Positions 1 to 8,281 are shown, counted from the first letter of the stretch. The stretch is 64,000 nt of DNA from Streptomyces sp. NBC_00663 (GCF_036226885.1 NZ_CP109027.1:5952001-6016000), one strand, 5' to 3'. Translations and numbers: made by a program. Notes: generated from the sequence alone by a model not told the origin.

Positions 1-458
1 ACCCGTACTGGGTGGACGCGGAACCGGTGGTGGTGCACCGGGAGACCGGGGCGGACGTCGACTTCCTCATCCCTTTCCCTTCGGTGTCCTCCTCCCAAGT
101 GCTCGGCGCAACCACGGTCGCCAACCCCGGCGACGTCGACGTGTGGCCGGTGTGGACGATCACCGGACCGGCCACGCTCATCACGTTCACCCGGGACGAC
201 ACCGGCGAATCGTTCGCCCTCGACATGACGGCGACCGCGCACGGGGCGCTGCTGGCGGGCGAGACCGTGACGGTGTCCACCGATCCTCCGCGTGTGCGCT
301 CCGGCACCGGCGAGAACCTCGTCGCAGGGCTCAACTGGCCCGAGGCCGTTCTGTGGTCGCTGCCCCCGGGCCCCACCCCGGTCACCTTCCAACTCGACGG
401 CGCCGCCCCCGGGAGCGCCGTCGACCTCGTCTTTCACCCGAGGTACGAGACCGCATGA
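1..458 (+). CDS. Phage distal tail-like protein (5' end outside window)
   Basis: The frame is open from base 3 with no start needed inside the window, so the gene is cut by the window edge; about 152 residues are visible. The visible part is beta-strand rich, with alternating motifs such as TIRGPATL-type strands (here WTITGPATLITF) and a C-terminal FHPRYETA. This is the pattern of the C-terminal half of siphovirus distal tail or 'phage tail family' proteins, which join the tube to the baseplate. It is followed with a 4-nt ATGA overlap by the Gp37-like tail gene, which is the usual neighbour. A GTG at position 12 is in frame but is probably an internal valine. Family assignment is by pattern and position only. 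Confidence 0.6.
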   Translation, partial: PYWVDAEPVVVHRETGADVDFLIPFPSVSSSQVLGATTVANPGDVDVWPVWTITGPATLITFTRDDTGESFALDMTATAHGALLAGETVTVSTDPPRVRSGTGENLVAGLNWPEAVLWSLPPGPTPVTFQLDGAAPGSAVDLVFHPRYETA

Positions 459-1627
459 CCATCCAACTGCTGGTCACCGACCGCAACCTGAACGTCCTCG
501 GCGACCCGCTCACCGGATGGACCAAGCTCAGCTGCGACCTGAACTTCAACGTCCCCGCTTCCGGCACGGTGACGCTGCCGGCGCGGCCGGAGACGATGCA
601 GCTGCTGCAGTCCGGCAACCGGCTGATCGTGGTGAGGGACGGCGCCATCTGGTGCGCGGGCCCGTTCGAGGAACCGCAGAACTACAAGTGGGACCTGAGT
701 GCGGACTCCGGCTACGGCACGGTCACCGCCGCCTACAGCGACGACCTCGCCCGGGTGGCCGGCTACCTCACCTACCCGGCCACCAACCTGGCGTTCGAGG
801 ACCAGCTCACCGCCGTCGACCAGGTCTACGGGATCGTCGACTTCAACGCCGAGGTGATCATCCGGCAACTGGTCAACGAGAACTGCGGGCCCGGCGCACT
901 GGCCAACCGGCGCATCGAGCACCTGGTCCTCGACGCCGTCGCCGGCGTCGGCATCAACACCTCGATCCGCACCCGGTTCGAACCGCTGCTGGACGTCTGC
1001 CGCACCGTCGCCGCCACCGACGGCCTGGGCTTCAGAACCCGGCAGGTCGGCGACGAGATCCGCTTCGGGGTGTACGCGCCCGTCGACCGCACCGGCACGG
1101 CCCGATTCTCCGCAGGCCTCGGCAACCTCCGGTCGGTGGCCTTCACGCTGGGCGCGCCGCTAGCGACGAGCGAACTGGTCCAGGGCGGCAACGACCCGCA
1201 CCAGGCAGCGACCCCGCCCAACACCCGCACCTACCGTGAGGTCACCTCGTCGGCAGCGGTGGCCGACTGGTACCGGGTCGAGAAGCTGATCGACGAGACC
1301 GGCACTGACAGGTGGGACGAGCTCGCCCAGGCCGGCATCGCCGCCCTGATCGAGGACCGCCCGCAGGCCTCCCTGGCAACGGTCACTGTCGACACCGCCG
1401 ACCTCAAGGCGGGCCGCGACTACGGCTTGGGCGACCGCGTCACCGTCGTGCTGCCCACCGGTCTGCAGGTCGCCGACATCGTGCAGACCATCCGCCTGGA
1501 AGCCACCCCCGACAGCGGCGAACTGGTGACCTCTGTCATCGGCAACAGCGACAAGACCACCACCTCGGCCACAGTGCGCCTGATCCGCGCCCTGGCCCGC
1601 AGGCTCGGACGACTGGAAGCGAGGTAG
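455..1627 (+). CDS. Siphovirus Gp37-like minor tail protein
   Basis: A 390-residue protein starting at the ATG that overlaps the previous stop (ATGA). The N-terminal part (LLVTDRNLNVLGDPLTGW) and the repeated beta-rich segments resemble the siphovirus ReqiPepy6 Gp37-like family, a baseplate or tail-tip component in actinobacterial phages. The C-terminal third (LKAGRDYGLGDRVTVVLP) looks like the fold that closes such hub proteins, and the last residues are basic (ARRLGRLEAR). It lies in the tail operon and is translationally coupled to the distal tail gene. The exact position in the particle cannot be told from sequence. Confidence 0.7.
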   Translation: MTIQLLVTDRNLNVLGDPLTGWTKLSCDLNFNVPASGTVTLPARPETMQLLQSGNRLIVVRDGAIWCAGPFEEPQNYKWDLSADSGYGTVTAAYSDDLARVAGYLTYPATNLAFEDQLTAVDQVYGIVDFNAEVIIRQLVNENCGPGALANRRIEHLVLDAVAGVGINTSIRTRFEPLLDVCRTVAATDGLGFRTRQVGDEIRFGVYAPVDRTGTARFSAGLGNLRSVAFTLGAPLATSELVQGGNDPHQAATPPNTRTYREVTSSAAVADWYRVEKLIDETGTDRWDELAQAGIAALIEDRPQASLATVTVDTADLKAGRDYGLGDRVTVVLPTGLQVADIVQTIRLEATPDSGELVTSVIGNSDKTTTSATVRLIRALARRLGRLEAR

Positions 1628-1632
1628 GCGCC

Positions 1633-2580
1633 GTGGCCCAAGACAGCTGGCCGTCACCGGCACACAACGACAGGGCGGTCACGGACGCCGAGTTCGAGTG
1701 GATGGCACAGCGCTACTCCGACAGCGGCGTGTACGGAGACCCCCTCTACAACGAGGCCGTGGTATCCGCCGGGACAGGCCTGTCGGTCAACGTCCGCGGA
1801 TTCGTCCACGCCAGTGTGCGCGGGCACGCCTGGTACTCCGGCAGCTCCACCTCTGCCCTCGAAGTCGCCGGCAACGTCAGCGGCTCGACGCGCATCGACC
1901 GGGTCGTGCTGAGGCTGGACCGCTCGACGTGGAACGTGCGCGCCGTGGTCAAGCCGGGCACCCCGGGGGCCGGGGCGCCCGCACTCACCCAGGACGCCGG
2001 CGACACCGGTGTGTATGAGATCCCCCTGGCCAGCGTGACGGTGCGCAACCTCGCCGTGTCGGTGACCGTGACCCGTAACGAGCTCTACGTCGGCTCCCGC
2101 ATCCGGGCCTGCACCTCGACGACCCGCAACCCCAACCCCACACCGGGCGAGATGGCGTTCGAGCGGGACACCGGGCGCGTCCGCCTCTACACCGGCAGCG
2201 GCTGGACCAGCGTGTTCGACGACTCGGGCGTCATCGGGATCAACGCCGCCACGAGCGCCTGGACCAACGAGACCGAATGCGTGGTGGAGCGGCGCAACGG
2301 CTCCGTCCACCTGCGCCTGGGGAGTTTCACCCGGGCGGCCGGCACCCTCGCTGGCGACATCGATTCCCGCCTGCCAGCGATCATCCCGGCCGACTACCGG
2401 CACCCGACCCGGGACCAGTACGTGCCCGTCTACATCAGCGGCGCGCAGCCCGGCCGCATCACCGTCTACTCCAAGGCCAACGAGGACAAGGCCGGCCAGG
2501 TCTGGCTGACGAACAAACCCACGATCAGCAACGGCCAGAGCGTCCTCACCGCGGCCTCGATCAGTTGGGTGGTGGACTGA
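1633..2580 (+). CDS. Phage structural protein, probable minor tail or baseplate component
   Basis: A 315-residue protein starting at GTG 1633, five bases after the previous stop. It has a predicted all-beta look, with segments such as TGLSVNVRGFVHASVRGHAW and DRVVLRLDRSTWNVRA, like the minor tail proteins that precede tail fibres in Streptomyces phages. A central phrase (PTPGEMAFERDTGRVRLYTG) resembles the short domain that links structural proteins to fibre heads. No enzyme motif is visible. The next gene begins two bases after its stop, so it is part of the same transcript. Function is inferred from position. Confidence 0.55.
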   Translation: MAQDSWPSPAHNDRAVTDAEFEWMAQRYSDSGVYGDPLYNEAVVSAGTGLSVNVRGFVHASVRGHAWYSGSSTSALEVAGNVSGSTRIDRVVLRLDRSTWNVRAVVKPGTPGAGAPALTQDAGDTGVYEIPLASVTVRNLAVSVTVTRNELYVGSRIRACTSTTRNPNPTPGEMAFERDTGRVRLYTGSGWTSVFDDSGVIGINAATSAWTNETECVVERRNGSVHLRLGSFTRAAGTLAGDIDSRLPAIIPADYRHPTRDQYVPVYISGAQPGRITVYSKANEDKAGQVWLTNKPTISNGQSVLTAASISWVVD

Positions 2581-2582
2581 CG

Positions 2583-4364
2583 ATGGCACGCTACGAGTTC
2601 GGCGCGGGCATGGCGGACTATGTGGTGCAGCCGTCCGACGGACTGTGGGGCATCGCCCCCGGCGCAGTCGTGTCGTTCTATAGCGCGTCGACCGGCGGCA
2701 CCCAGTACACCGACCTCCTCGACTCCGGCAGCAACCCGATCACTCAGGTGGTGGCCGACGAGCAGGGGTTCATCCCCAGGTTCCAAGGGCCGGATGGCGT
2801 GGTGGGCATGTGGGCCTCGGCGGGCGGCACGTCCCGCGCGTGGATCGAGGCCCACAACACCGGCACCACCTCGGCCGCCGCTGGCAGTGTGCGGGACTGG
2901 TTGAACGTCAAAGACTTCGGGGCGGTTGGCGACAACGTCACCGACTCCTGGGACGCGATCCAGGACGCGCTCAACACCGCGCCGATGGGCGGCATCGTCT
3001 ATCTCCCCGCAGGCGCGTACCGGACCAGCCAGCCGCTGACGATCCCGCCCGCGGTCACCCTGATGGGAACGCACAGCAACCTGATGTCTGTGGTCGGCCT
3101 GGTCGACCCGCCCTGCTACATCAAGCCCCTCGCCAGCTTCGCGGGCGACGCGGTCATCAAGTTCCTGGACCAGGACCTCGGCGGCTACAGCACCATCAGC
3201 GCCGAGCACCGCATCATCAGCGTGATGATCGACGGCGACGATCTCGCGGTCACGGCCGACGGAATTCAGGCGAAGGGAAACATCCAGAACGTCCGCCTGG
3301 AGGACGTCACGATCCGGAAGGTGACCGGCAACGGCATCTACACCGGGCTCAACGCCGGGTTCTTCCCCTACTCGTGGCGCTGCCACCGCGTGATGATCGA
3401 CAACTGCGGTGCGCACGGTGTCTCGGTGCAGGTGATGACGGACATCACCCTCGTCGACTGCCAGGCCATCGGCAACGCGGCCAACGGGTTCGAGATCAAC
3501 AACGCGGCCAACTCGCAGATGATCGGATGCCGCGCCGAGTGGAACGGCAACAACGGGTACCACATCAGCGGCAACTGGGCCACGGGCACCGGCTCCGGCG
3601 GCATGCTGATCGGCGACTGCAGCACGGACCGCAACGGCTTCAACGGCATGCTGATCGACGCGACCGGCAACCCACCGATCCAGATCGACAACCTCCACAC
3701 CCGGCGAGACGGCCGCAACGGGGGCGCGGGCGGCGGCGGGTACGCAGGCCTCAAGGTCGACGGCGCCACGCTGCCCGTCCTGGTCGGCATGGTCACCTGC
3801 TACCCGGGCGTCGACGACAACGGCACCCAGGCCAACAGCCCGCAGTACGGCGCCCGGTTCGAGGACTCGGCGTACGTCTCCGTCGCATCCGGGTTCCTCC
3901 ACGCGAACTCTGCCGGATGGTCGGACGGCGGCGGCAACGCCGTCCTGCGCCGGGGCTTGAACATCGCCGAGCGCACGGGCAGTACGAACGCCCCCGTCAA
4001 TCAGTTCGCCGCACCGTCCGGCTCGGGCGGCTACTTCGCCGCAGCGTCCGGCCAGTCCGACGGCGTATGGAACCTGTGGGCCGGTGCCGCCAACGCCCTG
4101 AATATCGGCACCCCGGGCGGCGGCATCGCCATCAAGGAGGGCGCCAACTCACGCATGGGGCTGGCCACCCTCGCAGCCGGAACGGTCACCGTGACCAACA
4201 CCTCGGTCACCGCCAACACCCGCATCGTGGTGATCCGCCAGACCCTGGCCGGTACTCCCGGACATTTCTCCGTCACGAAGAGCCCCGGGGTCAGTTTCAC
4301 GATCAACTCCAGCACCACGGAGACATCCACCGTCCTGTGGATTCTGTTCGAACCAGCGGCTTAG
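2583..4364 (+). CDS. Tail fibre with pectate-lyase-like beta-helix (receptor binding or depolymerase)
   Basis: A 593-residue protein. Residues about 1-100 are a small particle-attachment-like domain. From about residue 107 the phrase WLNVKDFGAVGDNVTDSWDA opens a Pectate_lyase_3-type right-handed beta-helix, the classic signature (VKDFGAxGDxxTDD) of phage tailspikes and fibres. The middle contains many short N/G/D-rich turns (IGNAANGFEINNAANS) expected for helix rungs. The C-terminal 100 residues form a separate beta-rich domain. It probably binds or cuts a surface glycan of the host. Catalytic residues cannot be assigned by eye, so lyase activity is not claimed. A hairpin follows at 4383. Confidence 0.75.
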   Translation: MARYEFGAGMADYVVQPSDGLWGIAPGAVVSFYSASTGGTQYTDLLDSGSNPITQVVADEQGFIPRFQGPDGVVGMWASAGGTSRAWIEAHNTGTTSAAAGSVRDWLNVKDFGAVGDNVTDSWDAIQDALNTAPMGGIVYLPAGAYRTSQPLTIPPAVTLMGTHSNLMSVVGLVDPPCYIKPLASFAGDAVIKFLDQDLGGYSTISAEHRIISVMIDGDDLAVTADGIQAKGNIQNVRLEDVTIRKVTGNGIYTGLNAGFFPYSWRCHRVMIDNCGAHGVSVQVMTDITLVDCQAIGNAANGFEINNAANSQMIGCRAEWNGNNGYHISGNWATGTGSGGMLIGDCSTDRNGFNGMLIDATGNPPIQIDNLHTRRDGRNGGAGGGGYAGLKVDGATLPVLVGMVTCYPGVDDNGTQANSPQYGARFEDSAYVSVASGFLHANSAGWSDGGGNAVLRRGLNIAERTGSTNAPVNQFAAPSGSGGYFAAASGQSDGVWNLWAGAANALNIGTPGGGIAIKEGANSRMGLATLAAGTVTVTNTSVTANTRIVVIRQTLAGTPGHFSVTKSPGVSFTINSSTTETSTVLWILFEPAA

Positions 4365-4382
4365 CCCGCGCTCCCCTGTCCA

Positions 4383-4411
4383 CCCCGTGCCGAACGGCCC
4401 GGGGTTCTTTC
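4383..4411 (+). terminator. Hairpin after the tail-fibre gene
   Basis: A 9-bp stem (4383-4391 with 4396-4404, one mismatch) around a GAAC tetraloop is followed by TTCTTTC. It fits a weak intrinsic terminator or attenuator between the structural and lysis genes. Transcription probably reads through in part, because the next gene starts 17 bases later with no clear promoter. Confidence 0.5.
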
Positions 4412-4427
4412 ATGCCCTGGAGGCCTC

Positions 4428-4664
4428 ATGGACGCCACCAACGGACGGCACCCCGCCACTGTGCAGGCCTGCCGCGGCTTCTCCTACAAGCACCTGCCCG
4501 CCGAACTGCAGCCGGTGAGTCAGCCGTTCCACGACCTGGTCGTCACGCTCCTGCAGAAGCTGCCCGACGACCCCGAACTGACCGCCTGCCTGCGCAAGCT
4601 GCGCGAGGCCAAGGACTGCGCCGTTCTCCTGGCGGCCACCGAGGGGGTGCGCACCGATGGCTGA
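4428..4664 (+). CDS. Small phage protein resembling Acb2/Tad1 helical hairpin proteins
   Basis: A 78-residue protein. Seen: FSYKHLP near residue 18, then a Q-rich linker, a long helix (PFHDLVVTLLQKLPDDPE) and a second helix ending LRKLREAKDCAVLLA. Known: Acb2/Tad1 proteins of phages bind cyclic oligonucleotides or Thoeris signals; they are short, begin with an F-x-Y-x-x-P motif and carry two helices with a conserved 'L-x-x-L-E-A-x-x-W-A' pattern. Inference: this protein has the same layout but lacks the Trp-Ala-Asn part (KDCAV instead), so it may be a distant relative. It overlaps the endolysin gene by 8 bases. Without a profile search the call stays tentative. Confidence 0.45.
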   Translation: MDATNGRHPATVQACRGFSYKHLPAELQPVSQPFHDLVVTLLQKLPDDPELTACLRKLREAKDCAVLLAATEGVRTDG

Positions 4665-5577
4665 CCCGATGAGCGGCGACGCGTTCCTGGACGCCCTCAA
4701 GGATGAGGGCCTGGTCGTGGTCGAGGTCGGCGACTGGCGCGACCACAACCGCAACCACAAGGGCCCCTGGGGGCCCGTGCACGGGGTGATGATCCACCAC
4801 ACCGTGACGTCCGGGTCGGCCCGTACGGTGGCCATCTGCCGCGACGGACGATCGGACCTGCCCGGGCCGCTGTGCCACGGCGTCATCACGAAGGACGGCC
4901 GCGTCCACCTCGTCGGCCACGGCCGCGCCAACCACGCCGGCCTGGGGGACCCCGACGTCCTGCGCGCGGTCATCGCCGAAACGTCCCTGCCCGTTGACAA
5001 CGAGGCCACCACCGACGGCAACCGCCACTTCTACGGGTTCGAGTGCGAGAACCTCGGCGACGGCCAGGACCCGTGGCCCGAGGCTCAGCTGCTCGCCATC
5101 GAGAAGGTCGGGGCAGCGATCTGCCGTCACCACGGCTGGACGCCCGCCTCCGTGATCCGGCACCTCGACTGGCAGCCCGGCAAGGTCGACCCGCGCGGGA
5201 TCGACTGGAAGGCCATGCACACCCGGATCGCCAAGCGGCTGGGTACGACCGCGCCGACGACGTCGACGCCGGCACCGTCGACCCCGAGCGTCAGCCTGGC
5301 GCGGCTGCGGAAGGCGGCGAAGAGCGACCCGGCCCGGTCGGACCAGAAGGTCTCGTACACGGGAGTGAAGACCGTCGAGGCCGCGCTCGTCGACCTCGGC
5401 TACCTCGCCAAGACATACGCGGACGGCCACTACGGCACGACCACGGTGGCCGCGTACGCGAGATGGCAGAAGTCGAAGGCTGGCGGCGGCTACCGCGACG
5501 ATGATGCAGACGGCATCCCCGGCTCCGATTCCCTGCGCAGGCTCGGCCTGAGGGCCGGATTCAAGGTGGTGGACTGA
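4657..5577 (+). CDS. Endolysin: N-acetylmuramoyl-L-alanine amidase with peptidoglycan-binding domain
   Basis: A 306-residue protein without a signal peptide. Residues about 30-200 form an Amidase_2/PGRP domain: the first zinc histidine is in MIHHTVTS, the second is likely in the VIRHLDWQPGKVDPRG segment, and DPRG follows as in amidases that cut the bond between N-acetylmuramate and L-alanine. A flexible Thr/Pro/Ser linker (TTSTPAPSTPS) leads to a C-terminal domain (about 225-306) whose repeats (VEAALVDLGYLAKTYADGHYG) are like peptidoglycan-binding domains. It acts on host cell wall at lysis and is followed directly by two small membrane proteins that could be holins. The start overlaps the preceding stop by 8 bases. 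Confidence 0.9.
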   Translation: MADPMSGDAFLDALKDEGLVVVEVGDWRDHNRNHKGPWGPVHGVMIHHTVTSGSARTVAICRDGRSDLPGPLCHGVITKDGRVHLVGHGRANHAGLGDPDVLRAVIAETSLPVDNEATTDGNRHFYGFECENLGDGQDPWPEAQLLAIEKVGAAICRHHGWTPASVIRHLDWQPGKVDPRGIDWKAMHTRIAKRLGTTAPTTSTPAPSTPSVSLARLRKAAKSDPARSDQKVSYTGVKTVEAALVDLGYLAKTYADGHYGTTTVAAYARWQKSKAGGGYRDDDADGIPGSDSLRRLGLRAGFKVVD

Positions 5578-5936
5578 TGCCGAAGAACCTGTTCGTCTCC
5601 CTGCTGCGGACGGGCGTCCCGATCGTGGCGGGCCTGCTGCTGAGCTGGGCCGCGCGCATCGGCCTGCAGCTCGACGACACGACCGTCATCACGTACGTCA
5701 CGGCCGCCATGACCTTCGGGTACTACGCCGCGTTCCGCGGCCTGGAGCTCCTCGCCGAGCGGCTCGCCTGGCGGCCCCTGCAGCTGGCCGCCGGGATCCT
5801 GCTGGGCTGGGCGCGGCCGCCGGCGTACGAGCGACCGCCGGTTCTTCCGCTGAAGTTCAAGCTCGACCTGGCCGCGATGAACCAGGACATCGCCGCGCTC
5901 AAGCGTGTGGTCCTCGGCGACGAGGACCGCAGATGA
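5577..5936 (+). CDS. Putative holin-like membrane protein
   Basis: A 119-residue protein whose ATG overlaps the endolysin stop by one base (TGATG). Two hydrophobic segments are visible, at about residues 11-29 (TGVPIVAGLLLSWAARIG) and 36-54 (TTVITYVTAAMTFGYYAAF), followed by a basic, soluble tail. The position behind the endolysin and the small size fit a holin or a holin partner. Phage holins are too diverse for a confident family call. Confidence 0.65.
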   Translation: MPKNLFVSLLRTGVPIVAGLLLSWAARIGLQLDDTTVITYVTAAMTFGYYAAFRGLELLAERLAWRPLQLAAGILLGWARPPAYERPPVLPLKFKLDLAAMNQDIAALKRVVLGDEDRR

Positions 5937-6187
5937 CGCCGCCCGAGTCCCGCGATGTCGCACTCGAACTGTCCGAACTCAGGCGCACGATGGAGGTCGG
6001 GTTCGCCCAGCAGGCCGGGCAACTCGCTCTCCTGGTTCAACGCGGGGACCAGACCGATAAGAAGCTCGACGAGCACGAGACCCGCATCGACGCACTGGAG
6101 CGCGCGCGGTGGCCTCTTCCATCCGTGGCCGCTGTGACAGCACTGGCCGCGTTGGGACTGACCCTGTACGAAATCGCCGGACGCTGA
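5933..6187 (+). CDS. Small coiled-coil membrane protein, possible second holin component
   Basis: An 84-residue protein starting in an ATGA overlap with the gene before it. Residues about 8-58 are a charged, heptad-like stretch (ELSELRRTMEVGF, KKLDEHETRIDALE) predicted to be a coiled coil. Residues 62-79 (PSVAAVTALAALGLTLYE) form a single membrane helix close to the C-terminus. Such proteins lie next to holins in actinobacterial phages. It is the last gene of the lysis module, and the hairpin at 6195 starts eight bases after its stop. Confidence 0.55.
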   Translation: MTPPESRDVALELSELRRTMEVGFAQQAGQLALLVQRGDQTDKKLDEHETRIDALERARWPLPSVAAVTALAALGLTLYEIAGR

Positions 6188-6194
6188 ACGACCA

Positions 6195-6238
6195 AGCCCC
6201 CTGCACCGCCCGTACGTGGGCGGTGCAGGGGGCTCTTT
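6195..6238 (+). terminator. Strong hairpin ending the phage late transcript
   Basis: A perfect 17-bp inverted repeat (6195-6211 with 6218-6234) encloses the 6-nt loop GTACGT and is followed by CTTT. This is the strongest terminator-like hairpin in the phage region. It closes the plus-strand structural and lysis run and insulates it from the minus-strand SLOG gene that ends at 6262. Confidence 0.85.
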
Positions 6239-6261
6239 GCCGTACGCAGGATCAGCGACGG

Positions 6262-6747
6262 TCAGCCCCTCGCTGCTCCCTCGGGCCAAACGACGGATAC
6301 AGCGAGCCCGGATTCACGGGCCTCGAGCACGGTGTCGGCGGTACCGCCACCCTTACCGCTGGGCGGCGTGCCATCCCACACAGCGACCAGCCGATCAGCC
6401 TGCCCGAGCAGCGTGCTGTTGGCGTCTGTGTACGCCGCGCGGTTCGCCGTTTCGTGATCGAGCACGATGACTTCGGTTGCCGCGTTCATGAGCCGGTCGA
6501 AGGTCTCCTCATGATCCGGCTTGACCATCTTCTGCCGGTAGTCCTTCGAGGGGAGCACCACTACCAGGCGCCCGCCCAACTCGAGGACTACCTCCGCAAA
6601 CAGGGAGTCGGAGCCCTTGGCGATGCATGAGATCCCTGTCAGGCCATCGGCAAGGAACGGCTTGAGCGTCTCCCTCAGGGCGTCACGCACGAGGGGCACA
6701 GTGGCATTGGCCAGGTCCATGTGCCCAGTCACGGCAACGGCGGTCAC
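6262..6747 (-). CDS. SLOG-like Rossmann protein, probable nucleotide-binding sensor
   Basis: A 161-residue protein starting at GTG 6747 behind a GGAG Shine-Dalgarno. Seen: GH at residues 8-9, a Gly/Ser loop (IAKGSDSLFAEV), a core strand RLVVVLPS and a late strand RLVAVWDGTPPSGKGGG. This order resembles the SLOG/LOG and DprA-type Rossmann folds, whose members bind nucleotides or nucleotide-derived signals. The gene starts 9 bases after the stop of an XRE/TPR regulator and must be co-transcribed with it. Role is unknown; sensing, regulation or phage defence are all possible. Confidence 0.6.
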   Translation of the reverse strand: MTAVAVTGHMDLANATVPLVRDALRETLKPFLADGLTGISCIAKGSDSLFAEVVLELGGRLVVVLPSKDYRQKMVKPDHEETFDRLMNAATEVIVLDHETANRAAYTDANSTLLGQADRLVAVWDGTPPSGKGGGTADTVLEARESGLAVSVVWPEGAARG

Positions 6748-6756
6748 GGCACTCCT

Positions 6757-8202
6757 TCAGCTCGACAGCAGCTCGCGGATTCTTGCCCGCGCCTCACTGA
6801 CCGTACGGGATGCCGACCGTCCCACTGTGTACGGGTACAGCTGGCCGAGCTGCGTACGGACACGGCTGGACTGGGTGAGAGCCGCGGCGTCGACCGCTTT
6901 ATGCGTCTGGTCAACCGCCCCTGTGAGATCTCCCATCAGGAAGTGGCACTCTGCCAAGCCGATCAAGTCGAGGGCGTGGCTGCGGCTGGCCTCGGAACCG
7001 CGGGTGACCAGTGCTTCCTGGATGCTGGCCGCAGCAGCCTCCGCATGTTTCTGTGGGTCGCCCCGGGCCATGTCGAGCAAGCGCCCACCGGTGACACCCG
7101 ACAGCTCGGCGTCGTCGAAGTAGGTGATCCAGTACGGCTCTTCGTCTGTCCGTGCTTCAGCGAGGGATTCTCTGGCTTCCCCGGTCGCACGCGTGAAGGC
7201 CGCTGTGCGGCCCATGGCCGCGTACGCCCAGGCTTCGCGGGTGTGGAGCATGGCAGCCAGGCGAGGGCTGGCCGCCTTCAGTGCACCTTTCTGCGCAAGG
7301 TGCACGAGTTCCAGCGCGTCCTGAGGACGGTCTCGGTAGAGCATCTGCCGCGCCATGCCCGCCAGGACGTTGGCTCCGAACGCTGGGTCGCCGCCAGCGT
7401 GAGCCGCACGCAGCGCCAACAGGTAATAGTTCTGGGCCTGTTTGTGGAGGCCTGAGTCCCAGGCGATCGTTGCGGCCGTACCACCCAGGTAAGCCATGAC
7501 GCGGAAGAGGCCTTGCTCGATGGCGGGTGCCTGGTGCTCTTCGAGGTGGCCGGCCACCTCGTTGAGCTGTCCCACGACGGCCTTTCGACGCAGCCCTCCG
7601 CCGAATCGGTGGTCCCAGGCTCGGAAGGCGCGCGCCGTCCCTTCGAGTTCACGGACCTCTCGCTGACCGATGCGGCCCCGATGACGCACGGGTTCCACGT
7701 CCGGCAGGGGCTGGAGCCAGCCTTCGAGGGAGTCGAGTAGGGCAGCGCCGGACACGGCGGCCCCGGCGAGGGCGCGCGTCGCCGTACGGCGGTCCATCAC
7801 GAGGTCGCTCCTGGTCAGGTCCGCGGCCAGGTGCACGGTCGTTGAGGGGCGCCATGGGGCGTCGTCGGAAGACCGTGGGGGCGGCGGCGCGGGTGGGTCG
7901 GGTGCGGTGGGCTGTCTCTCCCAGGGTCGGTCGGCGAGGCCCACCATCTGGCCGGGGATGCGGAACCCATCGGCAATGCGGCAGATCACTTCGAAGCTGG
8001 TGACCTGCTGCTGCCCGCTGATGATCGTGGAGACCTTGCCGGGGGTGAGGTGGCAGGCCGACGCAATGCGGTTCTGCGACATGCCGCCCCACTTCTTGAT
8101 GAGCGAGAAGGCCGCAGCGAAGTCGTGTTCTGCCAGTGCCCGTTTCACGTCCTCGCGTTCAAGGACCTCCGGGGCGAGCGGGCCGGGGGTGGTGGCGTCC
8201 AT
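6757..8202 (-). CDS. XRE-family regulator with C-terminal TPR-like helices
   Basis: A 481-residue protein from the ATG at 8202. Upstream in-frame extension is possible but lacks a good site. Residues about 20-90 contain the helix-turn-helix (SQNRIASACHLTPGKVSTII). After a Pro-rich linker, residues about 125-145 include a short hydrophobic alanine run (MDRRTATRALAGAAVSGAAL), and residues about 170-470 are a series of helical repeats (ALRAAHAGGDPAFGANVLAG, ARQMLYRDRPQDALELVHLA) typical of TPR-type ligand sensors. In streptomycetes such XRE/TPR proteins control neighbouring peptide or defence genes. It is divergent from the gene at 8401 and is followed by the SLOG gene. Confidence 0.8.
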   Translation of the reverse strand: MDATTPGPLAPEVLEREDVKRALAEHDFAAAFSLIKKWGGMSQNRIASACHLTPGKVSTIISGQQQVTSFEVICRIADGFRIPGQMVGLADRPWERQPTAPDPPAPPPPRSSDDAPWRPSTTVHLAADLTRSDLVMDRRTATRALAGAAVSGAALLDSLEGWLQPLPDVEPVRHRGRIGQREVRELEGTARAFRAWDHRFGGGLRRKAVVGQLNEVAGHLEEHQAPAIEQGLFRVMAYLGGTAATIAWDSGLHKQAQNYYLLALRAAHAGGDPAFGANVLAGMARQMLYRDRPQDALELVHLAQKGALKAASPRLAAMLHTREAWAYAAMGRTAAFTRATGEARESLAEARTDEEPYWITYFDDAELSGVTGGRLLDMARGDPQKHAEAAAASIQEALVTRGSEASRSHALDLIGLAECHFLMGDLTGAVDQTHKAVDAAALTQSSRVRTQLGQLYPYTVGRSASRTVSEARARIRELLSS

Positions 8203-8266
8203 AGGGCCAACTTCCGGGGTGATCGTATGCGCTGCGTCGCGCCGTACCGAACCAAGAACGAGTGTA

Positions 8267-8281
8267 TTACCGCCTCGGTAA
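8267..8281. promoter_or_regulatory. Small inverted repeat in divergent promoter region
   Basis: TTACCG, three bases, CGGTAA is a perfect 6-bp inverted repeat in the 198-bp region between the two divergent genes at 8202 and 8401. It is a candidate operator for the XRE regulator encoded next to it. The size fits helix-turn-helix sites, but the symmetry alone is weak evidence. Confidence 0.4.

Noticed and set aside
4657..5936. Contractile phage-tail-like particle
   Set aside because: No sheath, gpJ or baseplate wedge genes are visible; the fibre, endolysin and holin order fits a siphovirus tail. The head genes are out of view, so a particle without head cannot be excluded.
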